DNA from: Bacillus cereus G9842
Lineage (GTDB): Bacteria > Bacillota > Bacilli > Bacillales > Bacillaceae_G
Assembly (NCBI RefSeq): GCF_000021305.1
Contig: NC_011772.1
Location: 3,882,001 to 3,946,000, forward strand
DNA length: 64,000 nt
Direction: 5' to 3'
The stretch's first letter is position 1. Each line of letters starts with the position of its first letter. Below, piece after piece: positions 1-9,817 of the stretch. Made by a program: the position numbers and the translations under genes. Below the pieces are notes generated by a model, which was not told where the DNA came from, made no database searches, and worked only from the letters and a program-made list of their open reading frames with translations.

Positions 1-501
1 TACTGTTTTTGCTACAAGTTGATTTACAAGTGATTCATGCGCCATATCATTCTTAGCAACCATTAATAATCCAGATGTATCTTTATCAATACGATGCACA
101 ATACCTGGACGCATTACACCGTTGATACCTGATAAATCTGTACAATGGTGCATAAGGCCGTTTACAAGCGTACCACTTGTATGTCCTGGCGCTGGATGTA
201 CAACCATACCACGTGGTTTATTTACAACAAGCACATCTGCATCTTCATAATAAATTTCTAAATTCATATCTTCTGGTTGAATATCTAACGCTTCTGGATC
301 AGGAATCGTTACTGTAATTTCATCTTCTTCTTTTACTTTATAATTCACTTTTACTGCTTTCCCGTTTACTGTCACAACATCATCTTTAATCCATTGCTGT
401 ACTTGTGAACGTGACCATTCGTTATTTATTCCTGCAACGAATTTATCAATTCGCTCATTTTTTTGCTCTTCTACAACTGTTACTTGTACTACTTCACTCA
501 T
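1..501 (-). CDS. RluD-type 23S rRNA pseudouridine synthase, 3' part cut by window edge
   Basis: The first 167 codons are present and the C-terminus lies outside the window. Reading from the ATG at 501, an N-terminal S4 RNA-binding domain (about residues 12-75, with the R-I-D-K-F and W-S-R-S-Q-V signatures) is followed by the RluA/RluD catalytic region. That region shows the H-R-I-D-K-D-T-S-G motif, whose second Asp is the catalytic residue of this family. Such enzymes isomerise uridines in 23S rRNA. The B. subtilis counterpart at this place is YlyB. It starts 4 bp after the lspA stop codon, so the two are almost certainly cotranscribed. Family assignment is secure; the exact target uridines are inferred. 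Confidence 0.9.
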   Translation of the reverse strand, partial: MSEVVQVTVVEEQKNERIDKFVAGINNEWSRSQVQQWIKDDVVTVNGKAVKVNYKVKEEDEITVTIPDPEALDIQPEDMNLEIYYEDADVLVVNKPRGMVVHPAPGHTSGTLVNGLMHHCTDLSGINGVMRPGIVHRIDKDTSGLLMVAKNDMAHESLVNQLVAKTV

Positions 502-505
502 TCAA

Positions 506-1027
<522 letters not shown>

Positions 1028-1088
1028 TGAACCTTTATAGAAGAATAAAATAAATTAAAAAAAGGTAATATAATATCGTTGTGCGTAT

Positions 1089-1418
1089 TCATACATTTAC
1101 CTTTTCATAGAAAAATTCATGAATTGTTCGGGCAGTCGGCATTGTTTTCATTTGCTTTGTCGAAATTAATCTCCCGGTCTCTTCACAAATACCGTACATG
1201 TCTATTTCCATTTTAAATAATGCACGTTCTACATCCTTTAAATCCTCTTTTATATCATGTAATAGCAATTTTTTCTTTATCTCTTCCTTAATTTCATATC
1301 CAAGCTCTTGGCTGAACTCGACATCATATTTGTGCATTACTTCTTTAGCTAGTCTCTCTTGCAACTCTTTTCTCATCAATTGCAATTCTTCTTTTATTTC
1401 CATGTAGATTTCATTCAC
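1089..1418 (-). CDS. ylyA: YlyA-like DksA/TraR-family protein with degenerate zinc finger
   Basis: The gene encodes 109 residues from a GTG at 1418, preceded by AGGAGG. The long charged helical N-terminal half and the tail Y-G-I-C-E-E-T-G-R-L-I-S...M-P-T-A-R-T place it in the DksA/TraR/YteA family. Only one of the four zinc-binding cysteines of that family remains (C77), so it probably binds no zinc. Its place between ileS and lspA is that of B. subtilis ylyA, whose product binds RNA polymerase and modulates sigma-G-dependent germination genes. The same role here is inferred from synteny and domain type. Confidence 0.75.
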   Translation of the reverse strand: MNEIYMEIKEELQLMRKELQERLAKEVMHKYDVEFSQELGYEIKEEIKKKLLLHDIKEDLKDVERALFKMEIDMYGICEETGRLISTKQMKTMPTARTIHEFFYEKVNV

Positions 1419-1537
1419 GTGTACATTCCTCCTAGCTGTAATGTACAGTTAGTGTGTCCGAAATTTATTTGCTTACCTCACACACATTTTTCCTTCACAG
1501 GAAAGAGCCTGAAAGTTATTTTGATATATCATCAAAA

Positions 1538-1573
1538 TAAAAAACTGACTGCATAAATAGCAGTCAGTTTTTT
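1538..1573 (-). terminator. Terminator of ileS
   Basis: A perfect 12-bp stem (1541-1552 with 1560-1571, loop ATAAATA on the plus strand) follows the ileS stop codon directly and is flanked by a U-run on the minus-strand transcript. Confidence 0.9.
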
Positions 1574-1574
1574 A

Positions 1575-4340
1575 TTATTTTACATAGTTTTCTTTCACAA
1601 CTGTTGCACAACGCTCACATAATGTTTCATGTTCAGCATCTTTACCAATTGTTTCTGAAACTACCCAACAACGTTCACATGTTTCACCAGTTGCTTGAGC
1701 AACAACAACCGCTGTATGTTCATACTTCGGTGCATCTGCTGGCGCTTCTTCCATCATACCACCAAGTTTATACTCAGAAACGATGAATAATTGCTTTAAG
1801 TCTTCGCTAATAGACTCTAACATAGCTTTCATTTCTGCAGTTGGATATAGCGTAATGCTTGCATTTAATGACTTACCGATTACTTTTTCATTACGAGCTA
1901 CTTCTAGTGCTTTTAACACGTCATCACGTAATGTCATAAATGCATCCCATTTTGTTTTTAATGCTTCCGCGTCATATAATTGTACAGCTTCTGGCATATC
2001 AGTTAATTGTACACTTTCTTCTGTTACGCCTGGAATGTATGGCCATACTTCATCAGCTGTATGCGGTAAGATTGGTGTTACAAGTTTCGTTAACGCAACA
2101 AGAACATCATATAATACAGTTTGAATTGCACGACGATCTTCGTGGTTTGCACCTTCAATGTATAAAATATCTTTTGCAAAATCTAAGTAGAATGAACTTA
2201 AATCAATTGTACAGAAGTTATGAATTGCATGATACACAGCAGCGAAATCGTATGTCTCATATGCTTCTTTAACTTTTGTAATTAAGTCATTTAATTTCAC
2301 TAACATGTAACGATCTACTTCACGAAGCTCAGCTACAGCTACTGCATTTTCACTTGGCTTAAAGTCGTCTAAGTTTCCTAATAAGAAACGGAATGTGTTA
2401 CGGATTTTACGATACACTTCTGCTACTTGTTTTAAAATATCATCTGAAATACGTACGTCAGATTGATAGTCAACAGAAGATACCCATAAGCGTAAGATGT
2501 CTCCGCCTAATTGATCCATGATTTTCTTCGGTACGACGATGTTTCCAATCGACTTACTCATTTTACGTCCTTCACCATCTAGTACGAAACCGTGGCTTAG
2601 TACGCCTTTATATGGAGCTTTACCTGTTACAGCAACTGCTGTTGATAATGAAGAGTTAAACCAACCACGATACTGGTCAGATCCTTCTAAATATAAATCA
2701 GCTGGACGCTGTAAATCTTCGCGCTCTTCTAATACAGCTTGGTGAGAAGAACCTGAATCGAACCATACATCCATGATGTCTGTTTCTTTACGGAATTCGC
2801 CATTTGGGCTACCTGGATGTGTAAATCCTTCTGGTAATAGATCTTTCGCTTCACGCTCAAACCATACGTTAGAACCGTGTTCACGGAATAAATCTGCTAC
2901 ATGGTTAATTGTTTCATCTGTAATAATTGGATCGCCATTCTCAGCATAGAATACCGGAATTGGCACACCCCATGCACGCTGACGAGAAATACACCAGTCA
3001 CCACGGTCACGAACCATATTATGAAGACGAGTTTCTCCCCATGCTGGTACCCATTTTGTTTCCGCTACAGCTTCTATTAATTCTTTACGGAATGCTTCAA
3101 TAGATGCAAACCACTGTGCTGTCGCACGGAAAATAATTGGTTTTTTCGTTCTCCAATCATGTGGGTATGAATGCGTAATGAATGTTAGTTTCAGTAACGC
3201 GCCTACTTCTTCTAATTTTTCTGTAATTGGCTTGTTAGCTTTATCATAGAATAAGCCTTCAAATCCAGGTGCTTCATTTGTTAATACACCTTTATCATCA
3301 ACTGGGCAAAGTACTTCTAATCCATACTTTTTACCAACAACGAAGTCATCTTCCCCGTGTCCTGGTGCTGTATGAACACAACCTGTACCTGCATCTGTTG
3401 TTACGTGATCTCCTAGCATTACTAATGAATCACGATCGTAGAATGGATGTTTTGCAACTGTGTACTCCAGTTCGCTACCTTTTACTGTTTTCACAACTTC
3501 AGCATTTTCCCACTCTAACGTTTTTGCAACTGTCTCAAACAGCTCAGAAGCAATGATATATTTCTCATCATTTACTTTTACAATGCTATATTCAAGCTCT
3601 GGGTGAACAGAAATACCTAAGTTTGCAGGTAATGTCCAAGGTGTTGTTGTCCAAATGATGTACTTTTCATCACCTTCTAATACGTTCTTTCCATCTTTTA
3701 CAGGGAATGCTACGTAAATAGATGCTGATTTTTTATCTTGATATTCAATTTCAGCTTCTGCTAAAGCAGATTCACTCGTTGGAGACCAGTAAACTGGTTT
3801 TTGACCTTTATAGATATAACCTTTTTTCGCCATGTCACCAAACACTTTAATTTGTTGTGCTTCATAAGCGGGCTCTAAAGTAATATATGGATTATCCCAA
3901 TCTGCACGTACACCTAGACGCTTAAATTGTTCACGTTGACGTTCTACTTGTTCATATGCATACTCTGCACATAACTTACGGAACTCAGCAACTGTCATTT
4001 CTTTACGCTTTACACCTTTATTTGTTAAAGCTTGTTCAATTGGTAAACCGTGCGTATCCCATCCTGGAACATATGGCGCACTAAAACCAGTCATTGATTT
4101 ATAACGAACAATAAAGTCTTTTAATACTTTATTTAATGCATGTCCCATATGAATGTCACCATTCGCATATGGAGGTCCATCATGCAATACAAATAAAGGA
4201 CGACCTTTTGTATGTTCTTGTACTTTTTCGTAAATATTCATTTCAGCCCATTTTTCTTGCATTGCAGGCTCACGTTTTGGTAAGTTCCCACGCATTGGGA
4301 ACTCTGTTTTCGGCATCAGTAATGTATTTTTGTACTCCAT
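1575..4340 (-). CDS. ileS: Isoleucyl-tRNA synthetase
   Basis: This class I aminoacyl-tRNA synthetase of 921 residues charges tRNA-Ile in the cytoplasm. The ATP-binding HIGH-type motif reads H-M-G-H at residues 64-67, and K-M-S-K-S lies near residue 595. A CP1 editing domain fills the region between (T-T-T-P-W-T-L-P near 230). The C-terminus carries a C-E-R-C...C-E-R-C zinc finger. A TTG two codons upstream also opens the frame, but AAGGAGG is spaced 8 nt from the ATG at 4340. Expression is controlled by the upstream T-box leader. The length and zinc finger match the Bacillus housekeeping type, which is typically mupirocin-sensitive. Confidence 0.97.
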   Translation of the reverse strand: MEYKNTLLMPKTEFPMRGNLPKREPAMQEKWAEMNIYEKVQEHTKGRPLFVLHDGPPYANGDIHMGHALNKVLKDFIVRYKSMTGFSAPYVPGWDTHGLPIEQALTNKGVKRKEMTVAEFRKLCAEYAYEQVERQREQFKRLGVRADWDNPYITLEPAYEAQQIKVFGDMAKKGYIYKGQKPVYWSPTSESALAEAEIEYQDKKSASIYVAFPVKDGKNVLEGDEKYIIWTTTPWTLPANLGISVHPELEYSIVKVNDEKYIIASELFETVAKTLEWENAEVVKTVKGSELEYTVAKHPFYDRDSLVMLGDHVTTDAGTGCVHTAPGHGEDDFVVGKKYGLEVLCPVDDKGVLTNEAPGFEGLFYDKANKPITEKLEEVGALLKLTFITHSYPHDWRTKKPIIFRATAQWFASIEAFRKELIEAVAETKWVPAWGETRLHNMVRDRGDWCISRQRAWGVPIPVFYAENGDPIITDETINHVADLFREHGSNVWFEREAKDLLPEGFTHPGSPNGEFRKETDIMDVWFDSGSSHQAVLEEREDLQRPADLYLEGSDQYRGWFNSSLSTAVAVTGKAPYKGVLSHGFVLDGEGRKMSKSIGNIVVPKKIMDQLGGDILRLWVSSVDYQSDVRISDDILKQVAEVYRKIRNTFRFLLGNLDDFKPSENAVAVAELREVDRYMLVKLNDLITKVKEAYETYDFAAVYHAIHNFCTIDLSSFYLDFAKDILYIEGANHEDRRAIQTVLYDVLVALTKLVTPILPHTADEVWPYIPGVTEESVQLTDMPEAVQLYDAEALKTKWDAFMTLRDDVLKALEVARNEKVIGKSLNASITLYPTAEMKAMLESISEDLKQLFIVSEYKLGGMMEEAPADAPKYEHTAVVVAQATGETCERCWVVSETIGKDAEHETLCERCATVVKENYVK

Positions 4341-4389
4341 GCTCAATTCCTCCTTACATGTATATAAGAAATACTTAAAAAACGGAATA

Positions 4390-4650
4390 AAAAAGAGACT
4401 TTCTCATCCCAAAAAGGGACGAGAAAGTCTCCCGCGGTACCACCCTAGTAGATCATATACATATGTATAGAATCCTCTTATATTCTTAACGCGAATACAC
4501 GCCTACGCTTACTCTATTTGTTCAGCGCGGAACTCCAGGGTGATATTCCCACTATCTCCTTATCCTGAGCTTACACCGTCCTCAGTTCGCTATATAAGGT
4601 TTGAAAAGGTACTTATCCCTATCTTCGTTTTTCTTAATAAATATGTTGTT
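4390..4650 (-). promoter_or_regulatory. T-box riboswitch leader of ileS (tRNA-Ile sensing)
   Basis: The minus-strand leader contains the canonical T-box sequence (AGGGTGGTACCGCGGGAG, 4429-4446). It is followed by a terminator with a 16-bp stem (4395-4410 with 4416-4431) and a U-run. Upstream is a stem I region with a purine-rich specifier loop, where an ATC isoleucine codon (4542-4544, minus strand) is the likely specifier. Uncharged tRNA-Ile should favour the antiterminator and turn on ileS. Confidence 0.93.
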
Positions 4651-4654
4651 TAAA

Positions 4655-4683
4655 ATTATATGTAATAATGAGAAAAACGTCAA
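4655..4683 (-). promoter_or_regulatory. Sigma-A promoter of the ileS leader
   Basis: TTGACG (-35, 4678-4683), a 17-bp spacer and TATAAT (-10, 4655-4660) lie on the minus strand between the divIVA stop codon and the T-box leader. This is close to consensus. Confidence 0.8.
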
Positions 4684-4685
4684 GC

Positions 4686-5192
4686 TTACACTGTTTCTTC
4701 TTTTTTCAACAGTTCATCTACTTCGTCTTCTAACTCAATTAGTTTATCCCAATCATCGTTGTTTAACATTTCAAGCTGTGTTTCTAATAACATACGGAAA
4801 CGAGTTCGGAATACTTTCGCTTGTTTCTTTAACTCTTCAATATCAAAAGCAACTTTTCTTGATTTTACTAATGCTTCGTTAATAATACGATCAGCATTCT
4901 TTTCAGCTTCACGCACAATTAATTTCGCTTCTTTTTGCGCATTACGTTTTACTTCTTCCGCTGCTTCTTGCGCAACAACGATAGATTTGTTTAACGTATC
5001 TTCAATATTAGAGAAATGATCTAACTTCCCTTCTAACTGCGCAACTTTTTCTTCTAAAGCTTTTTTCTCACGAATGACCAATTCATAATCTTTGATAATT
5101 TGATCAAGAAACTCATTTACTTGATCTTCATCATAGCCACGGAATCCGCGACCAAATTCTTTGTTATGAATATCTAATGGTGTTAACGGCAC
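4686..5192 (-). CDS. divIVA: Cell-division topological factor DivIVA
   Basis: The protein is 168 residues long and starts at a GTG preceded by TGGAGGTGG. The N-terminal lipid-binding domain is clear (M-P-L-T-P-L-D-I-H-N-K-E-F, with membrane-inserting F17 and R18), followed by long heptad-rich coiled coils. It recognises negatively curved membrane at poles and septa, positions the Min system in Bacillus, and helps polar chromosome anchoring in sporulation. It ends the ylmD-to-ylmH run of division genes, as in B. subtilis. Confidence 0.93.
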   Translation of the reverse strand: MPLTPLDIHNKEFGRGFRGYDEDQVNEFLDQIIKDYELVIREKKALEEKVAQLEGKLDHFSNIEDTLNKSIVVAQEAAEEVKRNAQKEAKLIVREAEKNADRIINEALVKSRKVAFDIEELKKQAKVFRTRFRMLLETQLEMLNNDDWDKLIELEDEVDELLKKEETV

Positions 5193-5281
5193 AACGCCAC
5201 CTCCAAGTAGTTATCTAAATTTCCTCTTTCAATTATATCTTTTCTTCGACAAAATAGGAGGATTTCCTTCTAAAAAACCAA

Positions 5282-6049
5282 TCATTTTAGTATACCATAC
5301 AAAATTCTCCATTTGTCGCGTTTTGTTCTACCTTCTACAGAAAATAATTTACTTCGGCCATATCCTCTAACAGAGAAAACGTCTCCTGGATAACATTCAT
5401 AAGAAGTTTGTTCCACTATTTTCCAATTAACTTTTACTAAACCATTTTTAATGAAAGGTTGTACTTTCTGTCTAGATAAATGTAACATTTCAGCTAACAT
5501 AACATCTAAACGAAGTGAAGAAACCGTTCCAGATTTCTCCCCCCACGTTTCATGTATCTGTAGAATTTGTTCTCCTTGTACTGCTGATAAGGAGACTTTT
5601 ACTTTTCCTATTGCTTGTAAGTTCATCTCAATGTACGATACGATTTCTTTCGCAACTACAATTTGGGCACGATTTTCTTGCAGCAAAATATCACCACATT
5701 TTTCTCTCGTTAAACCAAGAGACATAAATGTACCTAATATTTGCCTATGTTCTAGCGTATAAAACTTGGAAGGATAGTCAATTTCTAATACTTCTACTTG
5801 AAATTCTTCTTCATTTAATTTTAGATAGTCTGGATAAATGAGTGCTCTTTTACGCTCTGCATTAGGCGTTGCACCACCAAATTGCACAGCAACATCTCCT
5901 TGTCCAATTACCATAGAAACAATTTGTTGCTGTCTTGGATCAAGGAAATCTGTTAATTTCACTTGATGGTACTCCGCCGTTCGCTTCCACTCTAGCACTT
6001 TATCTACAAAGACCTCTTCATCAGGCCTAAAATGTTCGTAAATGCTCAT
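5282..6049 (-). CDS. ylmH: YlmH, S4-domain RNA-binding protein
   Basis: The protein has 255 residues with an N-terminal YlmH-specific domain (F-G-G-A-T-P-N-A-E-R-K-R-A motif near residue 80) and a C-terminal S4 RNA-binding domain. The S4 domain spans roughly residues 180-245 (R-L-D-V-M-L-A-E...R-Q-K-V-Q-P-F-I-K-N-G-L-V-K-V-N). In Firmicutes the family is linked to ribosome quality control and to cell division through its operon. It lies 15 bp downstream of ylmG and belongs to the sepF transcription unit. Confidence 0.88.
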   Translation of the reverse strand: MSIYEHFRPDEEVFVDKVLEWKRTAEYHQVKLTDFLDPRQQQIVSMVIGQGDVAVQFGGATPNAERKRALIYPDYLKLNEEEFQVEVLEIDYPSKFYTLEHRQILGTFMSLGLTREKCGDILLQENRAQIVVAKEIVSYIEMNLQAIGKVKVSLSAVQGEQILQIHETWGEKSGTVSSLRLDVMLAEMLHLSRQKVQPFIKNGLVKVNWKIVEQTSYECYPGDVFSVRGYGRSKLFSVEGRTKRDKWRILYGILK

Positions 6050-6064
6050 GTATTTAACCTCTTA

Positions 6065-6328
6065 CTATAAGAAATAGCCGAACAAGCTGAACAAACCACT
6101 TTTAGCAAGTTTTAACGCAAAAATCGCAACGAGTGGAGAAATATCAATCATACCCAGCGGCGGAATAAATCTGCGGAATGGTTCTAAATACGGTTCACAA
6201 ATTCGCGCCAAGAACTCTCCAAAAGATGATTCCTTTGCACCAGGAAACCATGATAGGAGAATGTAAATAATCAGTGCCCACGAGTAAATCTCGATAGCAG
6301 AACTTAACACCATTAAAACTGTTGTCAT
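6065..6328 (-). CDS. ylmG: YggT-family membrane protein YlmG
   Basis: This small membrane protein of 87 residues has two hydrophobic segments (about 7-27 and 60-84) around a conserved loop with S-W-F-P-G...[12 protein letters not shown]. The loop is the YggT/YlmG signature. Relatives affect membrane organisation and division (nucleoid and septum placement), but the biochemical role is not established. It is tightly packed between sepF (6 bp away) and ylmH. Confidence 0.88.
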   Translation of the reverse strand: MTTVLMVLSSAIEIYSWALIIYILLSWFPGAKESSFGEFLARICEPYLEPFRRFIPPLGMIDISPLVAIFALKLAKSGLFSLFGYFL

Positions 6329-6334
6329 GGCGTA

Positions 6335-6805
6335 TTACCACCTCTTTATATTTGTTTCTTCTTCTTCACCGAATAACTCTGAAATTGCACCAACAATATC
6401 AACATTTTCAGGTGTACACATAAATGTTTTCGGTCCTATTTTTTGAATGTCCCCGCCTATAGCGTATACAGTACCACTTAAAAAGTCAACGATACGTACC
6501 GCTTGATCAGTAGACATTCTCTGCAAATTAATTACAACAGCTCGTCTACCTTTTAGGTGGTCCGCAATCCCTTGCGCTTCCGAATATGTGCGTGGTTCTA
6601 ATAAAACAACTTTTGAAGATTGTTTTGCTGTTTCAATACTCACAACATTTTGCTTCGGTTGCGCTTTCGGAAACGTAACATCTTGTTGTTCTGGTGGATC
6701 TTGCTGCTTTTTCATGTCTGTTTGCTCCTTTTCATAACCATATTGAGCTGCTTCTTTTTCTTCCGGTGTATCAAAAAAGAAGTATTTTACTTTTGACCAA
6801 CTCAT
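6335..6805 (-). CDS. sepF: Cell-division protein SepF
   Basis: The protein has 156 residues: an N-terminal amphipathic membrane-binding stretch ([10 protein letters not shown]), a charged, Gln-rich linker and a globular C-terminal SepF domain from about residue 65. The domain shows R-R-A-V-V-I-N-L-Q and the [11 protein letters not shown] signature. SepF forms rings that tether FtsZ to the membrane and shape the septum, overlapping in role with FtsA. It sits in the ylmD-ylmE-sepF-ylmG-ylmH series. Confidence 0.94.
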   Translation of the reverse strand: MSWSKVKYFFFDTPEEKEAAQYGYEKEQTDMKKQQDPPEQQDVTFPKAQPKQNVVSIETAKQSSKVVLLEPRTYSEAQGIADHLKGRRAVVINLQRMSTDQAVRIVDFLSGTVYAIGGDIQKIGPKTFMCTPENVDIVGAISELFGEEEETNIKRW

Positions 6806-6824
6806 AATAAGATTCTCCTTCCTT

Positions 6825-7499
6825 TTACGCTTTTCCTACTAAAATCGTTCCCAAACGAATATATGTAGCCCCTTCTTCAATTGCAATCGTGTAATCGTTG
6901 GACATTCCCATTGATAATTCTTTACATGGCGCATGTAATAACTCTAGCTCCTGCACCTCTGTTTGTAGCATACGTAATTCCTTAAAACAGCGTCTGATTT
7001 CTTCCTCTTCTTCTGTAAATGGAGCCATCGTCATTAGTCCGACCACTTCAATTTTATCGAATTCTTGCAAACTTTGAATAAAAGAAACAACCTCTTCTAT
7101 TGCCAATCCTTGCTTCGATTCTTCAGATGAGGTTTTCACTTGAATAAAGCATTTCACTTTCTTATCAGCACGTTTCTGAATTTCTTTCGCCAGGGAAAGA
7201 CGATCTAACGAATGTAAATAATCAATTTCATTAATGATTTCTTTTACTTTTCTCGTTTGTAATGAGCCAATAAAGTGCCAATTAACTTTTGAACCGAAAT
7301 GCTCGTATTTCTGTAAGAAACCTTCATTTCTATTTTCACCTAAATCGATAATTCCAGCTTCAATTACTTCGTTTGTTTTTTCAATCCCTACAGTTTTTGT
7401 CACTGCAACAAGTTTAATATCTTGCAACGAACGTCCAGCTCGAGCGCAAGATTCTTTAATAGCTTCGTTTACAATCACTAAATTTTCTTGTACTGTCAC
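6825..7499 (-). CDS. ylmE: YggS/YlmE-family pyridoxal-phosphate homeostasis protein
   Basis: The protein has 224 residues in a single alanine-racemase-like TIM-barrel domain. K36 in V-A-V-T-K-T is the PLP-binding lysine of the family, and G-E-N-R-N-E, H-F-I-G-S-L-Q and G-M-S-N-D-Y are all present. YggS proteins buffer PLP and affect amino-acid homeostasis and are not racemases. The GTG start at 7499 overlaps the ylmD stop by 4 bp, implying translational coupling. Confidence 0.92.
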   Translation of the reverse strand: MTVQENLVIVNEAIKESCARAGRSLQDIKLVAVTKTVGIEKTNEVIEAGIIDLGENRNEGFLQKYEHFGSKVNWHFIGSLQTRKVKEIINEIDYLHSLDRLSLAKEIQKRADKKVKCFIQVKTSSEESKQGLAIEEVVSFIQSLQEFDKIEVVGLMTMAPFTEEEEEIRRCFKELRMLQTEVQELELLHAPCKELSMGMSNDYTIAIEEGATYIRLGTILVGKA

Positions 7500-8314
7500 T
7501 TGCTTCCTTCCTCCTTAAAACCTATGAAACTCAACATTCTTCCTGTCTTACCTTGATCACGACGATGAGAGAAAAATAGTTGCTCTTCACAGCTTGTACA
7601 AAGAGATGACATTACAATATGCTCTTCTTTTATGCCTGCTTGTACACATAATATACGATTAATTTCTTTTAAATTAATTGCGTACTGCCCGTCAGAAATT
7701 TTTTGATGAGGAACAGCACCGCTAACTACTTCCTGTGCTGCTGTTAATACACGATCATCCACAACATAACAACAAGATCCGATCGACGGCCCAATTGCAA
7801 CATGAATTTCATCACTTGAAATACCTTCTGCATTCCACTTTTGAATCATTTCCTTTGCAATCTCTTGTACAGTGCCTTTCCATCCAGCATGCGCAAGTCC
7901 TATCATACCATGTGATGGTGCATAAAAATAGAGCGGAACACAATCCGCGTAACAAGACGTTAACAGAACATCTTCATTACTCGTATAAATGCCATCTGTT
8001 TTTGAAATGCCGTCCTCATATGAATAGACGCCACTTCCTTTTTCCTGTTGCCCTACTTTTTCAACATGATGAGCATGAACTTGTTCAGAGCAAATCCAGT
8101 TTTCTAATGGTTTTTGTAACTTATTTGCTAAAATGCGTCTGTTTTCATGAACGTTCTCCACGATATCATTCACATGTAATCCTAAATTCATCGCATGAAA
8201 GGAGCCCGTACTTATCCCACCATCTTTTGTCGTAAATCCAGCAGTAATGTTTCCAAGTTCTTTCCACGCTTGTAAATACAGTATACCGTCCACATATTTA
8301 AATGGTTCTCTCAT
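7496..8314 (-). CDS. ylmD: YfiH/LACC-family multicopper-type protein YlmD
   Basis: The protein is 272 residues from the ATG at 8314, where AAAGGAGCC is correctly spaced. The open frame extends 14 codons further without a better start. It has the DUF152/LACC fold with the metal-ligand pattern H-A (near residue 75), C-Y-A-D-C-V-P-L and G-L-A-H-A-G-W-K-G. Relatives act as purine-nucleoside phosphorylases or adenosine deaminases in animals and were earlier annotated as polyphenol oxidases. The bacterial substrate is unsettled. It is the first gene of the sepF unit. Confidence 0.88.
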   Translation of the reverse strand: MREPFKYVDGILYLQAWKELGNITAGFTTKDGGISTGSFHAMNLGLHVNDIVENVHENRRILANKLQKPLENWICSEQVHAHHVEKVGQQEKGSGVYSYEDGISKTDGIYTSNEDVLLTSCYADCVPLYFYAPSHGMIGLAHAGWKGTVQEIAKEMIQKWNAEGISSDEIHVAIGPSIGSCCYVVDDRVLTAAQEVVSGAVPHQKISDGQYAINLKEINRILCVQAGIKEEHIVMSSLCTSCEEQLFFSHRRDQGKTGRMLSFIGFKEEGSK

Positions 8315-8345
8315 AATAAAGCGGCTCCTTTTAATTAAAATAACA

Positions 8346-8392
8346 GAAAAAAGCATGGTACTTCCTGTCTATTTTACCATACTTTTATTTTT
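8346..8392 (-). terminator. Probable terminator downstream of ylmC
   Basis: An inverted repeat (8351-8360 with 8375-8384, one mismatch) is followed on the minus strand by TTTTTTC, just before ylmD. Confidence 0.5.
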
Positions 8393-8434
8393 TCATAATC
8401 CTAACAGAAAAAAAAGAGGAATTTGTAATATTCT

Positions 8435-8716
8435 TTATGAAATTGTCGGTGTTTGTATTGATTCTGTTACAGAATTAACAGGATTTACTCTTACAAGTAT
8501 GACATCTTCCCCAATTTTCACAATTTCCTTCCAAGGAATTACAATCTCAACATCTTTTCCAAAAATACCTAGCATACGTGTCTGTTTGGAAATAATAACA
8601 GAACAAATTTTCCCTGTGTTCATATCAATTTCAATATCTCCAATATTCCCAATCCTTTTTCCATCTGAAATATTTATAACATCCTTCATCTGTAACTCTG
8701 AAATTCGTATCACCAT
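8435..8716 (-). CDS. ylmC: YlmC/YmxH-family PRC-barrel sporulation protein
   Basis: The protein is 93 residues from the ATG at 8716 (GGGAGAGG upstream). The frame is open for 20 more codons but without a good ribosome site. It is a single PRC-barrel domain of the YlmC/YmxH type (I-S-E-L-Q-M-K-D-V-I-N...G-K-R-I-G-N-I-G-D-I-E-I-D), a family found in endospore formers. Its place between sigG and ylmD is the same as in B. subtilis. Molecular function is unknown. Confidence 0.85.
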   Translation of the reverse strand: MVIRISELQMKDVINISDGKRIGNIGDIEIDMNTGKICSVIISKQTRMLGIFGKDVEIVIPWKEIVKIGEDVILVRVNPVNSVTESIQTPTIS

Positions 8717-8850
8717 TTTTATCCTCTCCCTTATATGACGAATTGGAAACTGTTTCTCATATTTACAGGAAGCCACCTATACGAAACACCATGCTAGTTT
8801 CATTATATGAACACTAATCCCCTACTATGAGCACAAACCATATTACATAT

Positions 8851-8882
8851 AAAAAGGTCTCACCATAATTGGTGAGACCTTA
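8851..8882 (-). terminator. Terminator of sigG
   Basis: An 11-bp stem (8854-8864 with 8871-8881) overlaps the sigG stop codon. It is followed by TTTTTATAT on the minus strand. Confidence 0.88.
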
Positions 8883-9659
8883 TCCTTGAATCGTTTTATT
8901 CATTTGTTTAATGGCTGACTTCTCTAAACGTGATACTTGCGCTTGGGAAATCCCAATTTCTTCTGCAACTTCCATCTGTGTCTTTCCTTGGAAGAAACGT
9001 TTTCTAATAATCATTTTCTCTCGATCATTTAAACGCTTCATTCCTTCTTTTAATGCTAATTCTTCAACCCACTGCTCGTCCTTTTGTTTTTCATCACTTA
9101 ACTGATCCATAACAAAGATAGGATCTCCTCCATCATTATAAATCGGTTCAAATAATGAAACTGGGTCTTGAATCGCATCTAAAGCAAATACTATCTCTTC
9201 ATGAGTTACTTCTAGCACTTTTGCAATATCCATTGCTGTTGGTTCTTTTGAATTTTCTGCAATCAACTTTTCTCTTACTTGCAAAGCTTTATACGCAATA
9301 TCTCGCAATGAGCGCGATACGCGAATTGGATTATTATCACGCAAATATCTGCGTATTTCCCCAATAATCATCGGCACAGCATACGTTGAAAATTTTACAT
9401 TTTGGCCTAAATCAAAATTATCAATTGATTTCATAAGTCCAATGCAACCAACTTGAAATAAATCGTCAACATATTCTCCTCTGTTATTAAATCTTTGGAT
9501 GACGCTCAGTACAAGACGTAAGTTTCCATTCACTAATTTTTCTCTTGCGCTTATCTCTCCACTTTGCATTTCACGAAATAATTTACGCATCTCTTCATTT
9601 TTTAATACTGGAAGTTTAGCTGTATCAACACCGCAAATTTCTACTTTGTTTCTCGTCAA
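8880..9659 (-). CDS. sigG: Late-forespore RNA polymerase sigma factor G
   Basis: This 259-residue sigma-70 family protein lacks region 1. Region 2 shows N-L-R-L-V-L...G-E-Y-V-D-D-L-F-Q-V-G-C-I-G-L and region 4 ends in a helix-turn-helix (M-E-V-A-E-E-I-G-I-S-Q-A-Q-V-S-R-L-E). Its sequence is near-identical in pattern to B. subtilis SigG, starting R-N-K-V-E-I-C-G-V-D. It directs forespore genes for SASPs and germination. The start is a TTG at 9659, with GGAGGG 6 nt upstream. It lies downstream of sigE behind a terminator and has its own sigma-F-type promoter. Confidence 0.97.
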   Translation of the reverse strand: MTRNKVEICGVDTAKLPVLKNEEMRKLFREMQSGEISAREKLVNGNLRLVLSVIQRFNNRGEYVDDLFQVGCIGLMKSIDNFDLGQNVKFSTYAVPMIIGEIRRYLRDNNPIRVSRSLRDIAYKALQVREKLIAENSKEPTAMDIAKVLEVTHEEIVFALDAIQDPVSLFEPIYNDGGDPIFVMDQLSDEKQKDEQWVEELALKEGMKRLNDREKMIIRKRFFQGKTQMEVAEEIGISQAQVSRLEKSAIKQMNKTIQG

Positions 9660-9695
9660 AGTGTTCCCTCCTATCGGGAGTTGCTGTACAGTGTA

Positions 9696-9725
9696 AAGTA
9701 TTTCCTTTGAAGGGGATTTTATGCA
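9696..9725 (-). promoter_or_regulatory. Sigma-F-type promoter of sigG
   Basis: On the minus strand there is TGCATA (9720-9725), 14 bp, then GGAAATACTT (9696-9705). It matches the sigma-F/G consensus GYATA and GGNNANAHTR with one deviation and a spacer 1-2 bp short. The TTG start is at 9659. Confidence 0.65.
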
Positions 9726-9778
9726 TATGGTTTTTTCACGATTTTTTATTTAAATTATCTTTCCTAATACAACTAAAT

Positions 9779-9817
9779 AGAATAAGACCAGCCTACATAA
9801 CGGCTGGTCTTATTCTT
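9779..9817 (-). terminator. Terminator between sigE and sigG
   Basis: A perfect 13-bp stem (9781-9793 with 9802-9814) abuts the sigE stop codon. It separates sigE from sigG transcription. Confidence 0.82.

Noticed and set aside
7735..8235. Plus-strand frame of 166 codons opposite ylmD
   Set aside because: Antisense to a well-supported gene, with His- and Leu-rich shadow composition and no homology signal.
8247..8738. Plus-strand frame of 163 codons
   Set aside because: It is antisense to ylmD and ylmC and crosses their terminator. The Ile/Ser/Phe-rich composition is typical of a shadow.
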